A DNA stretch of 64,000 nt from the NCBI RefSeq assembly GCF_009669305.1, contig NZ_SADB01000002.1, forward strand, positions 219,358-283,357, read 5' to 3'. Position 1 is the first letter of the stretch; the number at the start of each line of letters is the position of its first letter. Shown here one piece after another: positions 54,602 to 61,920 of this stretch. The stretch is from Ancylomarina sp. 16SWW S1-10-2 (GTDB lineage: Bacteria; Bacteroidota; Bacteroidia; Bacteroidales; Marinifilaceae). Position numbers and translations under genes: made by a program. The notes under the pieces are model-generated. The model was not told the origin of the DNA and did no database searches. It saw nothing but the letters and a program-made list of their open reading frames with translations.

Positions 54602-56005
54602 ATGCTTAAACAAAGAGAGAGTGCCCTTGAAAAAGGCAGTGAACTCTTACAAGTTATGATTACCCTTGCTTGTTTTATCTTGGCTTGGCAGTTCACTCAT
54701 CATTTTATTAAACCCCTTGATGCAAATCTAAAGGAATACAAGGTTGTTTTTATTTTAATTGTGCCTATTTGGTTCATTTTGCTCGGTTATTTTGGTCTCG
54801 GCCGATTGGCTCGTGTTAAGATGTATTCTGCCATATTGCTCGAGTATATGAGCGTGGTGGGTATCGGTATTGCCTTACTTATGGCCTGTATTATGGCTCT
54901 TGATTTTAATTCCATTTCTCGTCTAAATTTAGCCCTTTTTGCAGGTGTTAACTTTATTGTGTTGGCCGTATATAAACTAGTTGTTTACCGGATTATGAAA
55001 TTGTTCAGGGGTAAAGGTTACAATACGCGTACTGTCTTGATTATTGCCGATAAGGATTCCTACTATTTGATCGATCGCTTGATTGAAACAGCAGATTGGG
55101 GTTATAAAATTTGGGCTATCATGTCGGATAGCGACGAGATTAGGTCCAAATATGGGCATAAATATACGGTGATTCCAGAATCCTCTGATATGGAAGATAT
55201 TATAGATGGAAAATCCTTAGATGAAGTGATGTATTGCAAGGGGGTTTTGATTCAAGAAGAAATCAAAAAAATGATTTATACCTGTGCCGAAGTAGGCGTG
55301 GTTTTTCGTATGCAATCGGCATTTTTGTCTGTGCTAAGTTTGCGGTCGAAGCTTTCGTATTTTAATCAGATTCCTTTTCTTACGGTACAGAACACGCCTG
55401 GCAATTATTTGGCTTTAAAAATCAAATCGTTTATCGATTATTTGACGGCCTCTCTCATTTTGTTGGCCATTTCTCCCGTAATGCTGATTATTGCTTTGCT
55501 GATAAAATTAGGTGATGGGGGACCTGTCTTTTTTGCACAGAAACGAGTAGGCCAAAATGGAAGACGTTTTCCCTGCTTAAAGTTCAGAACCATGGTAATT
55601 AATGCTGAAGCCTTAAAAGCCAGTCTAATGGATCAGAACGAGCAGGAGGGACCTGTATTTAAAATAAAGAAGGATCCACGTGTTACTAAGATTGGTAATT
55701 TTCTGAGAAAAACATCTTTGGATGAATTGCCACAATTCCTCAATGTGCTTCGTGGCGAAATGTCTATTGTAGGTCCCCGTCCGCCAGTACCTCAAGAGGT
55801 GAAAGAATATGAACGCTGGCAACGTCGCCGTTTGAGCATGAAACCTGGTATTACTTGCATTTGGCAAGTCTCAGGTCGTAACAATATTCCTTTCGATCAA
55901 TGGATGAAAATGGATATGCAGTATATCGATTCTTGGTCATTAAAACTCGATTTAATCCTTTTCATAAAAACCTTTAAGGTGATGCTAACTGGAGATGGAC
56001 AGTAA
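54602..56005 (+). CDS. wcaJ: Undecaprenyl-phosphate sugar phosphotransferase (WcaJ type)
   Basis: 467 residues. The N-terminal half has four membrane helices (about 15-130) and a CoA-binding-like domain with TRTVLIIADKDSYYLIDRL. Another helix (YLTASLILLAISPVMLIIALL) precedes the catalytic bacterial sugar transferase domain: FFAQKRVGQNGRRFPCLKFRTM, SLDELPQFLNVLRGEMSIVGPRPP and MKPGITCIWQVSGRNN. The enzyme starts repeat-unit assembly by putting a sugar-1-phosphate (often glucose or galactose) on undecaprenyl phosphate. It is flanked on both sides by repeat-filled spacers. Confidence 0.94.
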   Translation: MLKQRESALEKGSELLQVMITLACFILAWQFTHHFIKPLDANLKEYKVVFILIVPIWFILLGYFGLGRLARVKMYSAILLEYMSVVGIGIALLMACIMALDFNSISRLNLALFAGVNFIVLAVYKLVVYRIMKLFRGKGYNTRTVLIIADKDSYYLIDRLIETADWGYKIWAIMSDSDEIRSKYGHKYTVIPESSDMEDIIDGKSLDEVMYCKGVLIQEEIKKMIYTCAEVGVVFRMQSAFLSVLSLRSKLSYFNQIPFLTVQNTPGNYLALKIKSFIDYLTASLILLAISPVMLIIALLIKLGDGGPVFFAQKRVGQNGRRFPCLKFRTMVINAEALKASLMDQNEQEGPVFKIKKDPRVTKIGNFLRKTSLDELPQFLNVLRGEMSIVGPRPPVPQEVKEYERWQRRRLSMKPGITCIWQVSGRNNIPFDQWMKMDMQYIDSWSLKLDLILFIKTFKVMLTGDGQ

Positions 56006-56509
56006 AATTCAAGATCAAAGAGTCTAAAGGTCTAAAATATCATCTTTTTTTTAAGTCCCCCATTGAGGGGGGGAAACAGGGGGTGTCTTTTAAATAGAGT
56101 CTCAAAAAATTGAAGCTTTGGAAGTAAAGCAAAATAAGGATGTGATAATTAATGATATTATAAGTTGGATTGAACAACATCATGATTCAATTTGAAAAAA
56201 CACTCCCCTTAGTCCCCTCTCGAGAGGGGAATTTTAAAATTCGACTGTTCGACTGTTAAGACTGTCTTCACTTTATTCACGCCTGAGGCGTTCCGATAGC
56301 TATCGGAAATGTTACACTCAGCCTTATTCACTTTATTCACGCCTAAGGCGGACTTCGTTTCACTCAGCCTTATTCACTTTATCCTTTCCCTTACCAGGAG
56401 TAGCAAGTGTTAATTTTTTAATTATTAATTCGTAATTTATAATTCGTAATTATATTGTCTCTTTTCCCTATCTTTGCACACATTATTTTTTAAAATTATA
56501 GTATCACAA
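56006..56509. repeat. Spacer with palindromes and duplicated motifs
   Basis: Contains CCCCCATTGAGGGGGG, CCCCTCTCGAGAGGGG (near 56,216), and TTCACTTTATTCACGCCT plus (A/G)AGGCG twice (56,270 and 56,330). AATTATTAATTCGTAATT runs lie near 56,420-56,450. A 33-codon frame (56,095-56,196, ending EQHHDSI-stop) may be the tail of a lost gene, but is not recognised. The wza promoter is at the right end. Confidence 0.65.
56469..56476 (+). promoter_or_regulatory. wza promoter -7 box
   Basis: TATCTTTG followed by CAC, exact consensus, 33 bp upstream of the wza ATG at 56,510. It suggests that export genes can be transcribed separately from the upstream EPS genes. Confidence 0.6.
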
Positions 56510-57292
56510 ATGCAAAAACAATTACTACTCATTATAGTCTGCCTAACAGCTGTCTTTTTTACTTCCTGTAAAACCAGTAAGGATATGGTATATCTTAATA
56601 ATACGGCCGATAATGAGATTTTAGAGGGCATTCCTGCTAAAACATCAGAATATATTATAAAAACCAACGACAATTTGTATGTTGATATTCAATCTATGAG
56701 TCCTGAGGTGAATGCCATGTTTAATCCGACTAAGGGAATGAATTCTACAGGAGGAACTTCTCAAAACTATGGACAGCCATCTTCTCAGTATTTGAATGGC
56801 TTTCAGGTTGATCTTTCTGGAAATGTTAGCTTACCCATTATAGGAAAAGTGGCTCTTGCTGGTCAAAGTTTAAAGCAGGCCCAAGAAACTATTCAGCTTA
56901 AAGCAGACGAATATATAAAGGATGCAACGGTAAAAGTGAAATTGTTAAGTTTTAAGATTACTGTATTGGGAGAAGTGAAAAATGCTGGAGTGTATTATAA
57001 TTACAACAGCAACATGACCGTATTGGATGGCATCAGCATGGCAAGTGGTGTGACTGATTATGGTCGCATTCAAAAGGTTTTGGTTCTTCGACCAACCGAC
57101 ACGGGCAGCAAAACGTATCGCTTAGACTTGAGTAACAAAAAATTCTTATCATCAGAAGCCTTCTTTCTACAGCCCAACGATGTGGTTTATGTTGAACCTG
57201 ATAAATACAAAAACTTTAAACTGAATTCTCCGATTTATTCTTTGTTTTTATCGACGTTATCGACGTTGATACTTGTTCTTAATATATTATAA
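56510..57292 (+). CDS. wza: Polysaccharide export outer-membrane lipoprotein (Wza-like)
   Basis: 260 residues from the ATG at 56,510; the frame is open upstream, but the lipoprotein signal (MQKQLLLIIVCLTAVFFTSC, lipobox Cys at residue 20) starts here. The polysaccharide export domain has YIIKTNDNLYVDIQSM and LSGNVSLPIIGKVALAGQSLKQAQ. An SLBB domain follows (FKITVLGEVKNAGVYYNYNSNMTVLDGISMASG and PNDVVYVEPDKY). It ends in a hydrophobic helix (YSLFLSTLSTLILVLNIL), as usual in Bacteroidota Wza. It forms the export channel and pairs with Wzc. Confidence 0.93.
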   Translation: MQKQLLLIIVCLTAVFFTSCKTSKDMVYLNNTADNEILEGIPAKTSEYIIKTNDNLYVDIQSMSPEVNAMFNPTKGMNSTGGTSQNYGQPSSQYLNGFQVDLSGNVSLPIIGKVALAGQSLKQAQETIQLKADEYIKDATVKVKLLSFKITVLGEVKNAGVYYNYNSNMTVLDGISMASGVTDYGRIQKVLVLRPTDTGSKTYRLDLSNKKFLSSEAFFLQPNDVVYVEPDKYKNFKLNSPIYSLFLSTLSTLILVLNIL

Positions 57293-57624
57293 AGAGCCTG
57301 CGGCAGTCGAAGTGTTAATGCAGACGAGAGAGTAATTAATTTCTCCTCCTTGATTAAGGAGGAGTACCCGTCCCGATTTATCGGGAGAAAGGGGGAGGTG
57401 GTTTGTTTGTTTGTAATTAATACCACCCCGTCTTATCTTTTTCGTTCCTCAAAAATAATCCACCCTTTCTCCTCTTTTTTTAAGGAGGAGTGCCCGAAGG
57501 GTGAGGTGGTTAAGATCTGGAGGGGAAACAACAAGAAAAAATAGTCAAACTTCAATGGGTTTGTGGCTAATTAGAAATATAAAATTATCGTCAGGCAACT
57601 GACAAAAAAAAAGACGCGACGATC
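57293..57624. repeat. 332-bp spacer with palindromic repeats
   Basis: CTCCTCCTTGATTAAGGAGGAG (57,343-57,364) and a looser AGGAGGAG copy near 57,484, each followed by a GCCCGAAGGG or CCCGTCCC type stretch and a GAGGTGGT motif. They form hairpins. No gene. Confidence 0.65.
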
Positions 57625-60018
57625 ATGCAAAATATGAATGAAATGATGGACTATTTCGAGATGGAAGAAGGAACTAACGTAAAAGAGTTCATCTTTCGTT
57701 TGCTTTCGAAATGGTACTGGTTTGTCCTTTTTGGAATTTTTGGGTTTTCGGGAGGTTACCTGATGAGTAAGTTTTCTCAACCGACCTACAAGATGACGAG
57801 TACTGTTATTGTGAATGAGGAATCACAAAGTATGGGTTTAGATCAGATGTTTGATGGTTTAGATTTGGGTGGAAAGACCAATATCGAGAATCATCTTCTA
57901 ATGTTAAAGTCTTATACCTTGAATCGTCAGGCATTGGAAAATCTTGATCGTCAAGTTAACTGGTTTCGAAAAGGTGTTTTTGTGGATGCGAGTTTGTATA
58001 AGCAGTCGCCTTATATTATAGAAGCGAAAAGTCCGGATTGTAATTTAACAGGTATCGCCTTGCATGTTACGCCACTTAAGGGTGATACGTATCAAATTCA
58101 GGTGGAAGGTGAATTGGTAAAAGATGGTGTGGAATTGGATCTTGATTTTTCTCAGAAAGGACATTATGATGTGCCTTTTGAAAATGAATATTTTGCCTTT
58201 ACCCTTCGTAAGAAAGCTGATTTTAAAGCTGCAGAAGATGCCGAATACTATTTTGAATTCAATTGTTTAAGTGATTTGACACAATCTTATTTGGAACGAT
58301 TGGATGTTAGCTTAGCAAGTAAGAAGGCCGATGGAATTACCTTAAGTTTGGAGGGAAGCAATCCGGCTCGCGAGGTAGATTATATGAACGAATTGGTTCG
58401 TGTGTACATGAATTATGGCTTGTTGGAAAAGAACAGAACATCTGAAAATACAGTTCGCTTTATTGATATACAGTTGGGCCAAATTGTGGATTCCTTGAGT
58501 TTGGCTGGTCAAAATTTCACAGATTTTCGATCAAAAAATGGCATTATTGATTTAGGTCAGGAATCTGGCCTTGTTGTAGAAAAATTAGAAAAATTAGAAT
58601 CGGAAAAAGCCTTGGCAGAACGTCGCTTGGAATATTTCCGTAATCTGAAAGCTTATATGGGCAATTCGGATCAAATGAAGTTGATGGTTTCTCCTTCGGT
58701 AATCGGAATTATAGATGCAGGCTTAAATGCTCAGGTCGTTAAACTGGCCGAATTGTATTCTCGAAAATCATCGCTTTCTTTCATTGCCAAAGAGAAAAAC
58801 CCAAGTCTGCTGATGGTAAACAATGAGATTACCAATACACTGGCTTCTTTGGATGAAAATCTTAAAAATTTACTCAGTAATGCTGAAGTTGAATTAAGAA
58901 GTTTGTCCAGCCGTATGGATAAGATCAACCTGGAATTGGCTGGTCTGCCAAAAACAGAACAGAAGCTGATCAACATTAAGCGTAGTTTCGACCTGAACAA
59001 CGAACTGTACACCTTTATGTTGCAGAAACGTGCCGAGGCAGCCATTACCACCGCCTCCAATGTGTCTGATGCTCAAGTGTTGGATCCTGCTCGTGTAGAT
59101 ACGGCCATAAAAACAGGGCCTAAAACAGCGATTAATTTATTGGTTGGTTTAATTTTAGGCTTGGCGCTGCCCTTTTTAGTTATTGTAATAGGCGATTATT
59201 TTGACGATACCATTAAATCGAAAGAGGATATTGAAAAGGAGTGTAAATTGCCGATATTTGGTGAAATAGCTCACAACGCCTACAAAAAAGAGATGCCTAT
59301 ACTTGAGCATCCCCGTTCGGGAATAGCCGAATCTTTTAGGGGGCTGCGAACAAATTTGCAGTACTTATTCACCGAAAAAGGTTCCAAGCTTGTGTGTGTG
59401 CATTCTATGATACCTGGAGAAGGTAAAACCTTTACGGCTTTAAATTTGGGTACCATTATTGCCATGGATAATAAAAAGGTTTTGTTGGTCGGTTGTGACC
59501 TTCGTAAACCCCGTTTGCATGAGATTTTTGGTATTGGTAATACAAAAGGTTTATCGACCTTCCTGATAAAAAATCACAGCCTAAAGGAAATTGTGACGTC
59601 TACTAAAGTTCAAAATATGAGTATCGTGAATTCAGGTCCTATTCCTCCTAATCCTGCTGAATTGTTGGGAAATGGCGAGTTTGAACGTTTTATTGACGAA
59701 GCTAAAAAAGAATTCGATTACATTATTCTCGATAATGCGCCTGTTACCCTTGTAACGGATGGTATTCTGACATCGAAGTATGCTGATGCCAATCTGTTTG
59801 TCTTACGTCAAGGGTATTCTCATAAAGATCAGGTGAAATTCATTAATCAGTTGTCTGAGAAAGAAAGTATCAAGCATATTGGTTTGATTCTGAATGATGC
59901 CAAACAAAGCAATACGGGTAATTATGGTAGCTATGGCTACGGTAATGGTTACTACGAAGAAGACAATGGAAGTAAAGGATGGAAAAAGAAGCTAATGGGG
60001 CGCTTTTTTAAAAATTAG
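57625..60018 (+). CDS. wzc: Wzc-type polysaccharide co-polymerase and tyrosine autokinase
   Basis: 797 residues. A Wzz domain with the first membrane helix (WYWFVLFGIFGFSGGYLM, about 32-49) is followed by a long periplasmic helical region with a GNVR-like zone. The second membrane helix is AINLLVGLILGLALPFLVIVIG (about 500-521). The cytoplasmic BY-kinase has Walker A SMIPGEGKTFTALNLG, Walker A' VLLVGCDLRKPRLHE and Walker B YIILDNAPV. A Tyr-rich tail (GNYGSYGYGNGYYEED) is the autophosphorylation cluster. It controls chain length and export with Wza. The start could also be Met4 or Met8. It is the last EPS gene proper. Confidence 0.95.
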   Translation: MQNMNEMMDYFEMEEGTNVKEFIFRLLSKWYWFVLFGIFGFSGGYLMSKFSQPTYKMTSTVIVNEESQSMGLDQMFDGLDLGGKTNIENHLLMLKSYTLNRQALENLDRQVNWFRKGVFVDASLYKQSPYIIEAKSPDCNLTGIALHVTPLKGDTYQIQVEGELVKDGVELDLDFSQKGHYDVPFENEYFAFTLRKKADFKAAEDAEYYFEFNCLSDLTQSYLERLDVSLASKKADGITLSLEGSNPAREVDYMNELVRVYMNYGLLEKNRTSENTVRFIDIQLGQIVDSLSLAGQNFTDFRSKNGIIDLGQESGLVVEKLEKLESEKALAERRLEYFRNLKAYMGNSDQMKLMVSPSVIGIIDAGLNAQVVKLAELYSRKSSLSFIAKEKNPSLLMVNNEITNTLASLDENLKNLLSNAEVELRSLSSRMDKINLELAGLPKTEQKLINIKRSFDLNNELYTFMLQKRAEAAITTASNVSDAQVLDPARVDTAIKTGPKTAINLLVGLILGLALPFLVIVIGDYFDDTIKSKEDIEKECKLPIFGEIAHNAYKKEMPILEHPRSGIAESFRGLRTNLQYLFTEKGSKLVCVHSMIPGEGKTFTALNLGTIIAMDNKKVLLVGCDLRKPRLHEIFGIGNTKGLSTFLIKNHSLKEIVTSTKVQNMSIVNSGPIPPNPAELLGNGEFERFIDEAKKEFDYIILDNAPVTLVTDGILTSKYADANLFVLRQGYSHKDQVKFINQLSEKESIKHIGLILNDAKQSNTGNYGSYGYGNGYYEEDNGSKGWKKKLMGRFFKN

Positions 60019-60024
60019 GGAATT

Positions 60025-60055
60025 CACCCCGTCAGAGGTTTTCACCCTGACGGTG
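60025..60055 (+). terminator. Hairpin after wzc
   Basis: CACCCCGTCAG and CTGACGGTG around an 11-nt loop directly after the wzc stop. T run weak, so terminator activity is uncertain. Confidence 0.5.
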
Positions 60056-60059
60056 CTTG

Positions 60060-60323
60060 TTAATTATGAATTAGGAATTATGAATTACGATTGATTTGGG
60101 GCGTTTTTACTTTATCCTTTTTGACTTTCGATTTTTAAGACTTTTCTATAAGAGATCCTTCGTCGCTTCGCTTCCCTCAGTACCGTCCCGATAGCCATCG
60201 GGATTGCGAGATCTCCGAAGGTCATGACATGCGACAATGAAATACTACGCTGTCATTGCGAGGAGGTACGACGTGGCAATCTGTTCACTCTTTCACTTTT
60301 TTGACCTTTCAAGACTTTAATAT
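60060..60323. repeat. Spacer of dispersed repeats before the HAD gene
   Basis: Holds AATTATGAATTA runs (60,062-60,090), CGTCCCGATAGCCATCGGGA (hairpin), the GCGAGATCTCCG family member with CTTCCCTCAGTACCG, and the TGTCATTGCGAGGAGG family member. All have relatives elsewhere in the EPS locus. Confidence 0.75.
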
Positions 60324-60731
60324 ATGATTATAGCAGTAGATTTCGACGGAACCTTAGTTGAGCAAAAATATCCTAAAGTGGGCAAGGAGATTCCTTTTGC
60401 CATTGAAACACTTAAGATGTTACAGGCAAAACAACATCGACTAATCCTATGGACATACCGAGCGGGAGATAAGCTTGATGAAGCTGTTGAATTTTGTAAA
60501 TCTCGTGGGGTGGAGTTTTATGCCATCAACAAAAACTATCCCGAAGAAATCTTCGATGAAAGTATCAGCCGCAAGATTAAAGCCGACATGTACATTGACG
60601 ATATGAACTATGGTGGTTTACCCGATTGGGGTGAAATTTATGCTGATATTGTTGGTCTTGATTCCAATGGTGTTCAAGTCAGTCAAATAAAGAGAAAGAA
60701 TGGCTTTGCCAGGCTTTTTAGTAAAGATTAG
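60324..60731 (+). CDS. Small HAD-family phosphatase
   Basis: 135 residues. HAD motif I is AVDFDGTLVE (nucleophile D6 and D8), the motif II region is LILWTYRAGDKLDEAV (Thr) and the motif III/IV acidic end is KADMYIDDMNYGG. The protein is a minimal HAD without a large cap. Such short HAD proteins are often at the ends of Bacteroidota capsule loci. It could act on a sugar phosphate or lipid-linked intermediate, but no substrate is known. Its last 55 codons are duplicated 180 bp downstream. Confidence 0.82.
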   Translation: MIIAVDFDGTLVEQKYPKVGKEIPFAIETLKMLQAKQHRLILWTYRAGDKLDEAVEFCKSRGVEFYAINKNYPEEIFDESISRKIKADMYIDDMNYGGLPDWGEIYADIVGLDSNGVQVSQIKRKNGFARLFSKD

Positions 60732-60768
60732 ACATACCGTTGTATAATTTGTATAATAAAATAAATTG

Positions 60769-60800
60769 AAGCAGTGAGGCATGGTCTTATTGCTTTTTTT
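60769..60800 (+). terminator. Terminator of the HAD gene
   Basis: AAGCAGTGAGG and GGTCTTATTGCTT arms with wobble pairs, then seven T. An almost identical copy is at 61,109-61,141. Confidence 0.7.
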
Positions 60801-60834
60801 GTGCCTAAGTTTATTTATTTTATATTTTCTTAAA

Positions 60835-60899
60835 GCTCCATAGGAGCATTAGTATGGTAGGTTTGATTATTTTATATTTTTTTTAGTTCCGTTAGGAAC
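60835..60899. repeat. GCTCC/GTTCC hairpin repeat pair
   Basis: GCTCCATAGGAGC (60,835) and GTTCCGTTAGGAAC (60,886), with AGTATGGTAGG and TTTATATTTT between. The same pair in the other order is at 30,408-30,470, also with AGTATGGTAGA. A REP-like family at both ends of the island's cargo. Confidence 0.7.
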
Positions 60900-60908
60900 G
60901 ACAGTATT

Positions 60909-61073
60909 AGCTAGAAAATTAAATCTGACCTATACATTGATGATCTAAATTACGGTGGCTTTTTTGATTGGGGTGAAATATATGCTGATATTGTTGGTCT
61001 TGATTCCAATGGAGGACAAGGTGATCAGCCTAAGATAAAGAATGGCTTTGCCAGGCTTTTTAGTAAAGCCTAG
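60909..61073 (+). pseudogene. Duplicated 3' end of the HAD phosphatase gene
   Basis: Read in frame, the segment gives S, stop, KIKSDLYIDDLNYGGFFDWG, then EIYADIVGLDSN and KNGFARLFSKA-stop: the last 55 codons of the HAD gene with an Arg codon turned into TAG. There is no start codon. The terminator behind it is duplicated too; the period is 342 bp. A partial tandem duplication separated by a REP pair. Confidence 0.85.
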
Positions 61074-61108
61074 ACATACAAGTAGAGATTCATATGATAA
61101 AATAAATT

Positions 61109-61141
61109 GAAGCAGTGAGGCGTGGTCTTACTGCTTTTTTT
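61109..61141 (+). terminator. Second copy of the HAD terminator
   Basis: AAGCAGTGAGG and GGTCTTACTGCTT, then six or more T; a duplicate of the hairpin at 60,769. Confidence 0.65.
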
Positions 61142-61340
61142 GTGCCTAAGAAATAATCTACAATAAGTGATTCGTAATTTATGGATAAAAAAGAAATAAG
61201 ACTGATATCAGATGCTGATTAAATACGATCTTCAATCTATTTCAGTTTGAATTGAAAAGGCTTTTTGGTTAATTTAGCAAAGTGAATTTGAATAATTCCT
61301 TAGAAATGATTTCGAATTAATTAGTTTTCTATTTTTAATT

Positions 61341-61362
61341 GTGGATACCTGTGCGGATACCA
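61341..61362 (+). promoter_or_regulatory. Integrase arm-type sites, right end
   Basis: GTGGATACCT (61,341-61,350, identical to the left-end box) and CGGATACCA (61,354-61,362), 44-65 bp inside attR. They support the right boundary of the island. Confidence 0.65.
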
Positions 61363-61405
61363 ACAGTGTGTAATGTGTTGATAATAAGTGACTATAATGC
61401 TATTC

Positions 61406-61425
61406 TCGATCCCCTGCAGCTCCAC
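61406..61425 (+). repeat. attR core
   Basis: Exact second copy of the 20-mer TCGATCCCCTGCAGCTCCAC. Here the upstream sequence is not tmRNA, so only the 3' fragment of the original ssrA end remains, as expected after integration. Confidence 0.85.
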
Positions 61426-61457
61426 TCAAATGAACTCAATGTTCATGAAATAGCAGC

Positions 61458-61499
61458 AAACCCGCTTAGACCTTTTGGTTTAAGCGGGTTTTGTTTTTA
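61458..61499 (+). terminator. Original ssrA terminator, right of attR
   Basis: AAACCCGCTTAGACC, loop, GGTTTAAGCGGGTTTT and T run. Same layout as the hairpin after attL, with a paired change of TCCGC/GCGGA to CCCGC/GCGGG. Probably the host's native ssrA terminator, displaced 43 kb by the island. The following gap to 61,920 shows nothing recognisable. Confidence 0.7.
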
Positions 61500-61920
61500 C
61501 AATTTCACCAAACAAATCTAATTTTGATCGTATGACCAATAGCAAACCCCTTATTTAGAGGTTTTATTTTCGTTTATTCATTTTAAATAATAAGCTTTGG
61601 GTAAGAGAAATGTTAGGCTTTAATTTGATTGTTCTAACTATAAGATTAAATCTTATTGATTTTAATACATATTTTTAATGTGTTGTTAGTCAGTGTTTTT
61701 AGTCTGTTGCAACTAATTTTTTGATACTTCGTCAGTATTGGTGTTTATAGGCAAGTTTTAAAGGTCTTATTGAAAAAGGGAATAAGGCAGATAGAAAAAA
61801 TATTTGCAGAATCATATTATGTTAATAGGTAATTGTTTGAAACCTAATATATAATATTAACTTTAGAGGTAGCGTTGTAAAAAAATATTCAACACGATAA
61901 GTTTTTATATATCATCCCTA

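Larger units (their letters stand above)
18089..61425. mobile_element. 43.3-kb genomic island integrated in ssrA, carrying a capsule/EPS locus
   Basis: Delimited by the exact 20-bp direct repeat of the ssrA 3' end. A tyrosine integrase is the first gene inside the left end, and GATACC-type arm boxes lie inside both ends. It holds a plasmid-like replication/partition module (iterons, ParA, RHH protein, DUF3987 primase, HTH protein), a truncated hsdR, outer-membrane proteins and the whole exopolysaccharide locus from upxY to wzc. No relaxase or type IV secretion gene is visible, so transfer would need help in trans. An alternative is that a smaller element integrated first and the EPS genes accumulated between its ends; the matching arm boxes at both ends favour a single element as it stands now. 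Confidence 0.75.

Noticed and set aside
18089-61425. Prophage
   Set aside because: No capsid, terminase, portal, tail or lysis gene is visible; the cargo is polysaccharide synthesis.
18089-61425. Conjugative transposon
   Set aside because: No relaxase, coupling protein or Tra genes are seen, so self-transfer is not supported; at most mobilisable by unknown means.
61390-61500. A tRNA gene or second ssrA at the right end
   Set aside because: Only the 20-bp 3' end and the terminator are present; no upstream tRNA-like half or tag frame exists. It is the attR fragment.
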